From positions 496,001 to 560,000 of the forward strand of contig CAWUHX010000096.1 in NCBI GenBank assembly GCA_963922205.1: a stretch of DNA of 64,000 bases, read 5' to 3'. The DNA is from Romanomermis culicivorax. Its lineage: Eukaryota; Nematoda; Enoplea; Mermithida; Mermithidae. Below are positions 22,340 to 42,597 of the stretch, one piece after another. Both the position numbers and the translations under genes were made by a program. A model generated the notes under the pieces. That model did not search any database. It worked only from the letters and a program-made list of their open reading frames with translations, and was not told where the DNA came from. The stretch's first letter is position 1. Each line of letters starts with the position of its first letter.

Positions 22340-22725
22340 AGTGTGTTTCTGCTGATTTTGTTTAAGATTGTCCTTTTTGAAGAAACATCCACAGGTACCT
22401 CTTTGACTGAGCATAGAGGACCATTCCAGGCTGTTTACTGTAAGTTTCAGATTTGCTGGGTATGTGTGTGAGCTCTAGTTCAGTATTATTGTTAGTCGCT
22501 TTTTCCATGCCCCTTGTTTTCATTGCTTCTCTCAGCACGAGAGAAAGCATTTATTAGCCCCACCCACGTACTTTCTATTGCGTACTAGCCACTATTGCGC
22601 AGTCATTCTCAGTTTAGTAAGTGTATTTTGGTAGATTAGGTAGAAACCTGTTTCTTTAAGATATTATTGGGTTAGACTCATATTGGAAAATCAAAGGCTC
22701 AACCACTTGGGCCATTGTTAGTGGG
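22340..22725 (-). repeat. Dispersed repeat family B, copy 2, with tRNA-like head
   Basis: It is collinear with 11195-11560. On the minus strand the right end (22725 to about 22660) carries an A box, TGGCCCAAGTGGTTGAGCC, and a B-box-like GAGTCTAACCC, placing the Pol III head here and the body to the left. It is probably a tRNA-derived SINE. Confidence 0.65.
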
Positions 22726-23949
22726 TTCAAGTACTTATCTTTTGGGTCCATCTCAGGTAATTATGTGAAATAAGGAAGCATGTGCATTAAGGTCAATCTC
22801 TGGCTACCTTTCCTGCTGATTCCATTCTCTTCTGACTTATGGACCCCGAGGGAGTCTTAACCCCTCATTTATTTAAAATGTAACACTTGGATGTAAAAAA
22901 ATTTGAATACATTGAATAGTTAAGGGCAGAAAACTGGCAAAAAAGCAAAAAAGAGCAAATTTTTTAAGACAAAAAAACTATTTTAGTAGAAAATCAGTTT
23001 ATCTATTCTACATTTAAAAATGTATTAAACATGACAAAGTTGACAATTTCAATATTTCAAAATGTGGAATTTTTATGCTGGTGAGTTAAGATACATTTAT
23101 ACTGTGAAAAAGATCGTTCTTCATCTATCGACACGATATTGGCGCAAATCGCAAAGACGTGTTTGACTCTTGCCGTCTGAACACGTCTCAAAAAAATGCC
23201 GTTCGCCTTTCAGAAGCAAATTTTATTTCGATAATACAACGCTGGTCAATTTAGAACCTGGAACTTTCGGCATTTTAAATCAATTTATTTAAAAAATAGA
23301 CAATGTCTGCAATGATGGAGAATTTGCTAGGCTGCTATGGGTATTGGATGATGGGACTGACCTTTTGGGTTTATACAAAAAAAGTTGCAACAGTTCAACC
23401 ATAGGCTAACAAAACACAAAGTCTACCAAAACTCTCTCCGGACTCTGAGATACCTGACCAGAAGCTCCCTAAGCCTCAGGCAGAACACTGTGACTTCTGA
23501 GTAAGAAGATCCTACCCTTATCTCCAATTTCCTAATCTTATTAAACCTTCACTGTGCTCACAAAACAAAGCCAGTTACCATGTTGGGCTTATATTGGGTA
23601 ACAAGATGATGATGCTAATATAAGTATAAAACCACAAAGTAGAAATATATGGTGACAGGTTAGGTGTTCAAAAACAATAATGAAAAATCACCAGAAATGT
23701 GGGAAACAGTGGCAACATAAAGCTATATAAATTTAGTATTTCAGCTATTTTCCCCTGAACACCTGTGCACCAACACCGGAAGTTGACATTTGCACCTACA
23801 GTAACCCCAACAAATCGAATTAAATTCAATCATGCAGTACTTTCATCAGGGAAGCTGCGTTATATGATAAACAAGTAAACATTCTACAAAATGCAATTTT
23901 GTGTATGTATTTTAGTTCAAATAAAGGCAAATTGATATGAAACTCATCT
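22726..23949. other. Intergenic sequence without recognisable gene
   Basis: Mixed AT-rich sequence. Short frames have no domain or splice structure. Confidence 0.45.
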
Positions 23950-24780
23950 AGTCCAGCCACCAACAAGGGATTTTGACAAACGACGGGCTCCCTGAGGGTG
24001 GCAGTGGACAACCAAGGGGTAATCCAATCCATTTCCTAAGACATTGAACACAAAAGGCTGGGGACGACTTTAATTGACTGTAGACGGTGATGTGGAACTA
24101 TATGCAAATCTGCAGTGGATGCAGCGAAATACAATAAAATGAAATTATTCAAATGAGGTGGTGGTAAGCGATGAAGCAAAATATGTAAAACAGTGGGACG
24201 GAGCACACTAAAAAGTGGAGAGCACCAAAACCCAAAAATGAGCACAACATGCCCTTTTAATGACCTTGTTGGCTATAGTAAGGTCTAGGTGGAGCTCACG
24301 ATGCTCAGGCTATATTCTGCAGAGATAACGGTGCAGAAGGTGCCTATGGTCACATAGACATTTTCCCAGTTCGAATACATTTAGCATTGAAGCCGACTTT
24401 AGTGCCCATGCTAAACATATGAATGTCTTTAATGAAAACTTCTCAGCTATTTGCTTTGCATCAGCAAGAGGGACACTAATTTTGTTGACACAAGGGGCAT
24501 GTAATGCGATGCAAATAACTGTGAGCACCTGGAGCTCTCCTAGAGGAAGTTTTCAGCTAAAGGGGCATACTGTAGCTGGCATGAAACAAAAACAAAATAA
24601 AATATAAGATACAACAAAATGAAACAGAAATGGGCATGAAAATGATAAATGAATCGGAATAAAGGTAGAATGACAAATAATTATAAAACAAGAGTGGCAA
24701 ACAATTAACAAAATGAAATATCAGCATGACGAGAATGGTGTAATGTTGATAATATGATCAGCACGTGACAACTTAAAGGT
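23950..24780 (+). repeat. Dispersed repeat family D, copy 2
   Basis: It matches 19300-20195 in order, most clearly over GTGCCTATGGTCACATAGAC, ATGCTAAACATATGAATGTC and the A-rich tail. It is diverged, with many indels. Confidence 0.65.
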
Positions 24781-24789
24781 ATGATGAGA

Positions 24790-26010
24790 CTGCACTAAAA
24801 ATAGGAAAGTTGAAACATACATGATTTGCACAAAATATATTGAAATTGTTCATTGAAAATAGAAAAAGTTCATATACTAAAAATACAAAGTTGTGTACTG
24901 AAAGTACAAAATTCTGCACTCAAAATAGGACATTTTGGGTAAAAATATGATATTAAGCATGGACTATACAACGAGACTGCACTAAAAATATGAAGCTTTC
25001 TGCTAGAATACATGATTTTCCACAAAATATACTAAATATCGCACTAAAAATGAAAAATGTTGTTCACTAAAAATACAAAGTTTTGTTGTATTTTAGATGG
25101 TCGGGATTTTGAGGGGGGTGGCAGGTGTGGATTCCAGAATTCATCCTTAATGCACATGTTTCCAACACCCAGGCTCACCCGATTAATTACTTAAACCCAA
25201 GGATACTTAACCCACAGACTAAGAAAACCTAGTTCCCTAATCTGTCTCCCAGTTACGTAATGAAAATAAAAGGAGAGTTTTCTCCAATTTTATCTAACAC
25301 AAAAAACACACTTACGCATACAAACGTGAGTTGGCGAGAAATAATATAAAACTCCCACGTGCTAGGGGAAACACACAATAGTCTTGGCGCATGGGGAGGC
25401 GGACCAATGCCAGAATATAACACTAATGATAAGAGAGAGAGAGAGAACCCAATGCACATGTGCCGATTTGCGCTACAGTAAGACGTCTCTCGATGGTCCG
25501 CATCACTCGCTCCACTCTGTACCTGCGTGCCTATTTGAGAAAATGACAAAATGACTCCTACAAATCGCACTGAAATCCTACAGATCAAAAAAAGGAAATT
25601 CTTCACTGAAAATACAAAATTTAGATAAAAAATACAATAGTAAGCATCAAAGAGATGACAAAATGGCACTGAAAATGCAAAAGATTTTCCAGAAGTACAT
25701 GATTTTGCACGAAATAAACTGAATTCCGCACTAAAAATGACAAATTTTGTTTACTAAAAATACAAAATTTCACACCGAAAATATAAAATTCTGCATCGAA
25801 GAAACAAAATTTTTCGTAAAAAATACAATATTTAGCATTAAAGAGCCAACGAGACTGCACTAAAATTACAAAACATTGTGCTAGAAATTCATGATTTTGC
25901 ACTAAATACACTAAATTCTGCACTAAACTAAAAAGTTTTGTGTACTAAAAATACAAAGTTTTGCGCCAAAATCATAATTTTACTGCGTCAAAAAAGCCAA
26001 AAAGCTGTAA
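24790..26010. repeat. Degenerate array of ACTAAAAATACAAAATTTTGC-like units
   Basis: Loose tandem units of roughly 30-40 bp built on 'GCACTAAAAATACAAAATTTTG', interrupted by dispersed repeat C at 25125-25560. The reverse-complement unit fills the third mL64 intron at 27853-29437, so the same satellite sits in both orientations about 2 kb apart. Confidence 0.7.
25125..25560 (+). repeat. Dispersed repeat family C, copy 2
   Basis: It is collinear with 16910-17385, including ATTCATCCTTAATG, TTTCTCCAATTTTATCTAAC, GGGGAGGC and TTGCGCTACAGTAAGACGTC. It also contains a GA microsatellite at about 25433-25446. Confidence 0.78.
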
Positions 26011-26914
26011 AAAACCAAAATTTAGGCTTTTCGACATGACCCACAGCGCAACAAACGAAACACTAATTGGCCTACAGTAACTGTTGGAAATGATTCAGTT
26101 GTGCAGCACTAGATTCCTCCTTGCGAATCAACTTCGCAATGTGACACAGAATACAAAATTGGCTTCTCATGGAGAAAAAATTACATATGACTGAAATATT
26201 GTTCCGATCGGCTACAGTATCCTCTCGGACATCTTTCTACTATGAACTCGAAAATTCAAACCTGAGGATCGACTTTGAAAGTGACAATTTGATTTTGCGG
26301 ATACTCACTAGTAGAAATGCGTATTTTTGCAATAGTACTGTGGGCAGCTGGATTTGTTAGAATGAATTATGTCGTTTTTTCACGTAAAATGCACGTTATA
26401 CGTTTCGCGCAAATCGCTCCAATGAGTTTCAGTTTACTGTAGGCATGCCGAACAGTCAATTTTTCGCCGGCCGACACGCCGCGCGCTTGAAATGACCGCA
26501 AATTTTCCGGTTATTATTCGCCGAGCCGTTTTTTTCGCCTTAAAAAGGCTTGCGTGTTATTTTGGGTTTCTTAGCTTATTTTATTATTTAAAAGTCGAAA
26601 TTTGAAACTTAAATCACTTTGTTTAAGGAATTTTACGTGAATTTTAGCTTTTTCACATTTCAAAATGTTGCAAAAATGAAATTTGCGCTAGGAAAATTGA
26701 GTTTTTTCGCGTTGCAATATTTTTTCCGCGCGACAAATTTTTGAAAAATTTAGGCTCGTTAAAGTCAAATTTAGCTACATATTTGCTACGCGAAATAAAT
26801 CGAAGATTGAAAATTAATAAAACATTATTTTAGACGATAATTTTCGTCTTTAAAACGCTTGATTTTCCAGCAAAATTTAATTTAATTTGGTTTTTTTTAC
26901 TCTATCGATAGAGA
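26011..26914. other. Upstream region of the mL64-like gene
   Basis: A short GC-rich patch around 26460-26540 (CGCCGGCCGACACGCCGCGC) and a TTTACTGTAG word at about 26433 precede the gene. It is probably promoter or 5' flank. No specific transcription-factor site can be named. Confidence 0.35.
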
Positions 26915-29900
26915 ATGCTACGCCGAACACGATCGAAAATTTTGATTTCTCCAAAGGTAAAATATAAATATTTTTTTTCAAAAAATAAGGTCCTAAGGAG
27001 TTAAAGCCCAAATTTTTGCTGTGGGGTACCAAATTTTAGTAGGTGGTCCCCTAAATCCCTAGATGCTGAGGGTTCCCCCGAACCCCTCCTTTTGGGTGGG
27101 GGCCACTCCCGCCGACCCAACCCTCCCCCTTTTTGGGGTGCGGGTCCTCCCTCAATTTCAGGTATTTACCATACCTGTAATTGGGGGGGCCCTTCCCCAA
27201 CTTGCCCAACCATACACCCAACCCCCCCGCCCCAGTTTGGAAAAGATTATAAAAAATTGGCAAAAAAGTGCATTTTTTTAGCCTTTTTTGGGAAAAATTT
27301 CACTTTTTTCGACCCCCTCCCCCAAAATTTCGGATTTACCCACCCCCCCCCCCCCCCAGCTCTTACAGGTATGGTATTTACAAAAATTTGCTATAAAAAT
27401 CGCATTTTTTACGCAGTCTCGAAGCGAAATTTTCTATTCAACGGCGGTAAAATCGGCCGAAAAAATTGAAACATCATCCATCGATAATGATTTCGATTAC
27501 GATAACGAAAATGCCGTCCAAAGTCTAAAAAATGTTCAATTAAAAAAATACGAAAATTTGAAAGATTTATCGAAATTACGTAGTTGGCATCGAGCCCAAA
27601 TTCGCGACGAAATGACGCCGCCCGATTTGTGAGTTTTTTAATTAATTAATTGCTAATTAATTAATTTTATTTATATATAGCTTTAAATGGCAAAAAGAAC
27701 GTTGGGCTTTGAAAGAACGTTACGCTAAATACGGCGAAGCGTCGGGCGTCGAACCGGGCGTTTTGTGGATGAACGCCCAGGAATTGGCGGAAAAACGAAC
27801 GTTAGATGCGCAATTTAATCCAAATTTAGTCGACACGATTAAAGAATTTATGGTAAATTTAGAATTTTGAATTTTTAGGGCGAAATTTTCGCTTTTCTGT
27901 ACAGAATTTTGTCTTTTTAGCAGAAAATTTTCTAATTTTAGTGCGAAATTTTGTTTTTATGAGCCCTAAATTTTGCATTCTTGTACTCATAAGGCAAAAT
28001 TTTTGTATTTTTAGTGCAAAATTTCGTCTTTTTAAGGCGAAATTTTGTATTACCAGCCCAAAATTTTCTATTTTTACTGCAGAATTTTGTATTTCTTGTC
28101 CAGGTTTTAGTGTTTTTACTGCATAATCTTGAATTTTTTGTGCAAATTTTGTAATTTTAGGGCAAAATTTCGAATTTTGAGCCCAAACATTTGCATTTTT
28201 ATTTCAAAATTTGGAACTTTGAGGGTAAAATGTTGTATTTTTAAAACAATATTGTGTACTTTTATTGCAAAACTTTGTATTTTTTGGGGGAAATTTTGTA
28301 TCTTGAGCCGAAAATTTTTCCATCTTTACTGTCTAATTTGCTATTTTTTGCCCAGAATCCAGTAATTTTACTGCAAAACCTTGTATTTTCTAGTGTAAAT
28401 TTTTGAACTTTCAAAGCAAAATTTCATTTTTAAGGCAAAATTCTGAACTTTTAAGGCCACATTTTGCATATTTACTTCAAAATTTTATACTTTTAAGACA
28501 AATTTTTTGTATTTTTAGGGCGAAGGTTTGTATTTTTTGTTCAGAATTTCGTACTTTTAAGGCGAAATTTGGGTATTTTTACGGCAAAATTTTATATTTT
28601 TGGGGCAGGATTTTGAATTATAGGGAAAATTTTTGTATTTTTAATGCAAAATTTTGTAGTTTTATTGCAAAACTTTGTATTCTGAGTCCGAAATTTTCTA
28701 TTTTGAGGAAAAGATTTCCTATTTTTAGCCCAAAATTTTGTGTTTTCACTTTTCAGTGCAGAATTTTGTAGTTCGGAATTTTGTATCTTTATTGCAAAAT
28801 TTTGTATTTCTAGCGCAAGATTTTCCATGGTCTAAAATTTTGTATTTTTGTGCAACATTCTCTATTCTTGACACCAAATTTTGTGTTTTTAGTTTAAAAT
28901 TTTGTATTTTTGGTGCGAAATGTACTTTTATTGCAAAAGTTTTTTTTCGAGTCTATAATTGTACATTTCAAGGGCAAAATTTTTGCTTTTTAAACTTTTT
29001 CACTTTAAAATTTTGAATTTTTAATGCGAAATTTTGTATTTCTAATGCAGAATTTAGTATATTTTTATCATAAAATTTTGTAATTTTAGAGGAAAATTTG
29101 TTATTTTGAGTGCAAAATTGTTCATTTTTAGTGCTTTTAATGCAAAACTGTGTTTTTTAGTGCAAAATTTTGTACTTCTAGTACAAAAATTGTGTATTTT
29201 GGGTACAAAATGTTGTATTTTTATCGTAGAATTTAGGATTTTGAACTCGAAATTTTGTATTTTAAATGCAAAAGTTTGTATTTAGAGTCCAATGTTTCGT
29301 AGTTTGAACCTAAAATACTGTGTTCTCGGCCAAAATTTTCAATTTATTTCATTTAAAATTTTTCAATTTGATGCAAAATTTTGCGTTTTTAGAGAAAAAT
29401 GACGTTTCTTTCGACTCCAATTTCTTTTTTTCCACAGGCCAAAAACGAAGCCGTCGAAAAATCCAAGTTGGAAAAAATTAAATTGGTCGATGAAAATTTG
29501 AAAATTTACCCCAAATTGATGAAAGAATTTTTAAAGAAAAAAGAAGATAAATATTTAGAAATCGAAAAAGCTCAAGAATTGAGAGCCAAAAAATTGAAAG
29601 AAGTTCGAGTAAGTTTTTTTCCAGTGTAAAATTTGATATTTTTTGTTGTTTTTATGTAAAATTTGATATTTTTTGTTGTTTTTAGGATTCTTTCGGTTAT
29701 AAAATCGACGAATCCGATCCCAGATTTAAAGTCAAACTTATGATGAAACAAGAAGAAGAAAAAGCGGTAAATTTTCTTTTTCAAATTTGAATTAGTTTAC
29801 TGTAGCTTTTAAGCAAAATTTTAGGTGACCAGAATAGCTAAAAAGAAAGAAAAACAGGCCAAAATGTTAGAAAGGTTGCAAGCGATGACTGCGTCGTTGG

Positions 29901-29950
29901 CGGCTCAGATGCCCGACGCGACCGATAGAAGCGAAGGAAATTCTCAATAA
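26915..29950 (+). CDS. Mitochondrial large-subunit ribosomal protein mL64-like (CRIF1/GADD45GIP1 family)
   Basis: Six exons with consistent phases: 26915-26956, 27417-27628, 27681-27852, 29438-29608, 29686-29766 and 29825-29950, giving 267 residues. The ATG at 26915 starts an Arg-rich presequence (MLRRTRSKILISPK) typical of mitochondrial import. The body has LSKLRSWHRAQIRDEM, then FKWQKERWALKERYAKYGEA with EPGVLWMN, then a long Lys/Glu-rich helix (EKSKLEKIKLVDENLKIYPK onward to KKKEKQAKMLERLQAM). That order of a Trp-containing region followed by a long charged coiled helix is the mL64/CRIF1 plan, and the length is close to the human protein (222). The protein would sit near the mitoribosome exit tunnel. 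AATAAA overlaps the stop codon. Intron 1 carries a C-rich repeat, intron 3 a 1.6-kb satellite, and intron 4 a 30-bp tandem duplication. The gene ends 152 bp before EARS2. The family call is from recognised pattern, not from an alignment. Confidence 0.75.
26957..27416. repeat. C-rich dispersed repeat in mL64-like intron 1
   Basis: Poly-C/poly-G blocks, ACCATACCTGTAATTGGGGG, and a TTTTTCGACCCCCTCCCC block. The same blocks, re-ordered, recur in EARS2 intron 1 (30285-30712). Pro/Gly-rich open frames on both strands come from the C runs. Confidence 0.65.
27853..29437. repeat. Degenerate satellite filling mL64-like intron 3
   Basis: About 45-50 loose units around 'TGCAAAATTTTGTATTTTTAG', 28-35 bp each, covering almost the full 1585-bp intron. 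It is the reverse complement of the unit at 24790-26010. Repeated TTTTTAG/TTTTTAGT words mimic 3' splice sites. Confidence 0.75.
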
Positions 29951-30039
29951 ATTGTTGATATTTGAATTTTTGGATTTTTAGAACAACGTGTCCAATTTGT
30001 GTTGTTTTCGTAATTTAAAACGCAAGTTTGTATTTTTGA

Positions 30040-39049
<9,010 letters not shown>

Positions 39050-42000
39050 TTTTATGCAAGTTATAAAAATTTTCTGAAAGTAAATTTAAAATTTCTTTTA
39101 TGAAGTTGAATTTATAAATTTTAATTGAATTTACAAAAAAATTGAAAAACTCTGAAATTATTTGCAGCAAATTGAAATTCGGAATTTAAGATTAGCTTCA
39201 TTTTCCTGAAATTCTGAAATTTTTCAAAAAAAATTGAAAATATAGAATTTTCAAAAAATTTTGGAAACGTAAGACTTCCCAGCAAAAAAACTGCAAAATT
39301 TGTCATTTTCGAAAAAAATTCCAAAATCTAGCACTTCCAAAAAATTTCTAAAATTTGCAAAATGTAGAATTTTTCATAAAGTTTTCAATAAAATTCGGAA
39401 TATTTACGATTTTGAAAAAATTTGTGGAAGTCTAGGATTTTTAATAAATTTCTGAACATATAGAATTTTAAATGAAATATTCGAGATTTCGAATTAAAAA
39501 AAAAATTGATACCTTTGAGATTTTTAAGAAACTTCGAAAATGTAGAATTTTAAGTAAAATTTTGAAAATTAAGGATTTTCCTATTTTTTGAATTTTAGAT
39601 TTTTTCATAAAATTCTGAAAATGTAGAATTTTTAATAAATTTTCGAAAATTTAAAATTTTCAAAATAAAATTTTCAAGTCGAATTTCGATGAAATTCTTT
39701 AAATTCAGAATTTTCCATCAAATTTCGAACATTTAGAATTTTTAATGAAAATTCGGAATTTCAAAAAAAATTCGCAAAATTGACAATTTCCAAAATTTTG
39801 CAAATTTGAGAATTTTCAATAAAAATTTGGAAAATTGTGAATTTTCAATGAAATTTCGAAAATGTAGGGTTTTCAATAAAATTTATTTCGAATTTTCTAT
39901 AAAAACTTTCAAATTTTCAATAGCTAATTGAAGAAAATGTGCACTTGAAACTACACCATCTTGTAGAAAATTAAAATTGTTTAATAAAATTCCGAAAATT
40001 TGAAATTATCCATAAAATTTTGAAAAATTGGAATTCCCAAAAAAATTAAAATTTTCAATATAATTCTGAAAATCAAGAATTTTCAAAAAATTTTGAAACG
40101 TGGCGTGCCAATTAAAGATTTTTTCCAACTTTTGGGCCAATAAAAAATTTTGAAACGTTTAAAAATGACGCGTGAAATTTGCCAAATTTCAACTTTACAA
40201 ATTTGTTTTTTGAAGTTCAAAAAAAAATTGAAATTGTACAATTTTCAATAAAATTTCAAATTTTAGAACTTTCAATTAAATTTTCGATAAAATTTTTAAA
40301 AATTTAGAATTTTTCATAAAATTTCGAGAAATATTAAAAATTTAGACGAATTTTTAAAAAATGATATTTTCGATAGAGTTTTAAAATTTCAAAAATTTAA
40401 AATTTATTCAAAAATTAATTTTTGTATTTTGAAAAATCCAAAATTTTCAATTTTTAAGTCGAATTTAACTTAAAATTTGGAAAAATTTAACTTTACGACT
40501 CATGGCAAAAAATCGAAATGGAATTTGAACGAATTTTGAAATTTTTAATAGAATATCAAGATTTAAATTTTTTGATTCAAAAATCTTTCGACTAAAAATC
40601 GGGCTAAAATTTTGAAAAATTCAAATCTGTGTCAACAAATCGATCAAAAGATCGTAATATATCAAAAAAATCAAATTCATTCAAAATTTTTGAAAATTTG
40701 GAATTTTTTCTGGCAAAAAACATCAAAATTTTTTAAATTTCGCAAAATCCAGAGATAAAAGTTTCAAAATTTTTGTGTCTACGAAAAAATGAAAATGTTA
40801 AAATTTTTGTTCCAAATCATAAAAATTAATACTCGATTATTTGAAAAGTTCAAATTCGAATTTGAAAAAAATTCAATTTTTTCATGATTCGAGCTAAATT
40901 AGCTCAGCTGCTAAATGAAAAAAATTTTTTAAATTTAGAATTTTAGGAAAAAATTTGGAAATTTCATTAAAATATTGCAAGTGTGAACGAATTTCGGTTA
41001 AAAATTAACTTTTTGATAGAATTTCAAAATTTTAAGTCAAAGTTTAAATTTTCGTTCGAAAAATCTTTAGTTTTTATGTTTTGAGCCACATTTCACCAAA
41101 AAATTGAAAAAATGCATCAAATCAACAAAAAAATCAATCAAATTCGAACGAAAATTCAAATTTCGATAAAATTTCATAATTTGAATTTTTTCAATTCAAA
41201 AATTCCAATTTTTCATTTTTCGAGTTAAAATCGAGCTAAAATTGTGAAAAATTCAAATATGTGTCAACAAATCGACTTGAATATCATAAAAATTTCTTAG
41301 AATTCTTATCAAATTTAAGAAAAAATGTTTGAAAATTCAAAATTTTCAATAAAATTCCGAAAATTTTGAATTCTCAAGAAATTTAGAAACTTTAGAATCT
41401 TGAATGAAATTTTATAATTTTCAATAGATATTCGAAAATTTAGAATTTTGAATACTTTTGAAATAAAGGCTTTTTAAAAATTTTTGAAAAAGTAGAATTT
41501 TCAATAAGTTTTTAAAATTTTCAATTGAAATTTTAAAAATACAGAATTTTTAATCGAAAATTCAGAATTTTGAAAATTTTCTTTCAAATTTAGAATTTAG
41601 AATGTCAAAAATTATGGAAAATTCTTCTAAATTCAAAAAGTCTGGCGTCGATGTCCAAAAATTCAATAAAATTATGAAATTTGCTTCTCAAACTTCTAAA
41701 ATTTTTCAAAAAATATGAGAATTCTCTTTAAAATTTTGATTTTTATTGGAGGTGTTTTTCAAAATGTTATCAGGAAAAAAATTTTCGATTTTCGGTCTAA
41801 AATTGTGCAAAATGCTCCAAAATCCTAAAATCCTGTATTTGATGCTCGAAAATACCAAAAAATATGAAAATTCTCTTCAAAGTCCGTATTTGAGATTGTT
41901 ATTTTTAGAGCTGCTGAAGATATTCTTTAAGATTATTAGAAAAAAATGTAAATTTTTGAAGATTTTTTTTGCAAAAATTACGGAAAATGCTCCAAAATCT

Positions 42001-42469
42001 GGAAATTTTGGATTTGATATTCTAAAATTTACTCTCAAAATTTTAAAATTTTTCGAAAAGCATGAAAAATTTCTTCCAAATACGGATTTAAGATCATTAT
42101 TTCAGAAAGTGTTGGGAATATTCTCCAGAATTATTAGAAAAAAATGCTTTTTGTCTAAAATCATCCAAATTCCAAAAATTCTAGATTTGATGCTCTGAAA
42201 TTCTAAAATTTACTCCTTCAAGTTCAATAATTTTTCAAAAAAAAAAGGAAATTGTCTTCAATATTCGGATTCGAGAGATTATTTTTCGAGGTGCTGAAAA
42301 TATTTTCCAAAATTTTTTTAAAAAATCTATAATTTTCAATAGTTTCTGCCAAAAATTGTGGAGAAAGCTCAAAAATTCCGAAATTTAAAATAAAAATAAA
42401 AATTCTCTTTCAAATTCGGATTTAAGGTTTTGGAGGCGTCAAATTTTTTTCAAAATTATTAGACGATGG
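39050..42469. other. Low-complexity sequence between the duplicated copies
   Basis: A mix of AATTTTCAATAAAATTTCGA-type degenerate repeat (39050-41580) and the ~200-bp higher-order repeat (41590 onward). No gene was recognised except an exon 5 fragment at 40095-40190. Confidence 0.6.
40095..40190 (+). pseudogene. EARS2: Fragment of EARS2 exon 5 (3' end)
   Basis: About 95 nt matching exon 5 near residues CGTGCCGATCAAAGAATTTT through ACGCGTGAAATTTGCCAAA, with a stop (TAA) replacing a GAA. It lies about 1.05 kb past the true exon; a shorter trace recurs at the end of the right copy (47505-47545). Confidence 0.85.
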
Positions 42470-42509
42470 AATATAAGTTTTTAGAGATTTTCGGTGGAAA
42501 ATTCTGGAA

Positions 42510-42597
42510 GATTCTTATGTGGAATATTTCAAAAATTGCGGTTATTATCCCCTAGCTCTAATCAATACGGTTTGTTCGACGGCTAAAGGATTTAAGG
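42510..42597 (+). pseudogene. EARS2: Fragment of EARS2 exon 4 (3' end), decoy 2
   Basis: It matches the last ~88 nt of exon 4, and here the donor AAG/GTGAT is kept. The preceding sequence is repeat rather than the rest of exon 4, so on its own it cannot encode the KMSKS region. Confidence 0.85.

Noticed and set aside
27063-27469. Pro-rich proteins on both strands
   Set aside because: Caused by C/G homopolymer runs inside an intron; a real splice acceptor at 27416 lies within the frame.
27941-29016. Series of Phe/Cys-rich frames (CIFxAKFCIF)
   Set aside because: Translation of the intronic AAATTTTGTATTTTTAG satellite.
41746-42198. 150-codon frame, Lys/Phe/Leu-rich
   Set aside because: Lies in the ~200-bp higher-order repeat, matches intron sequence of EARS2 and has no domain.
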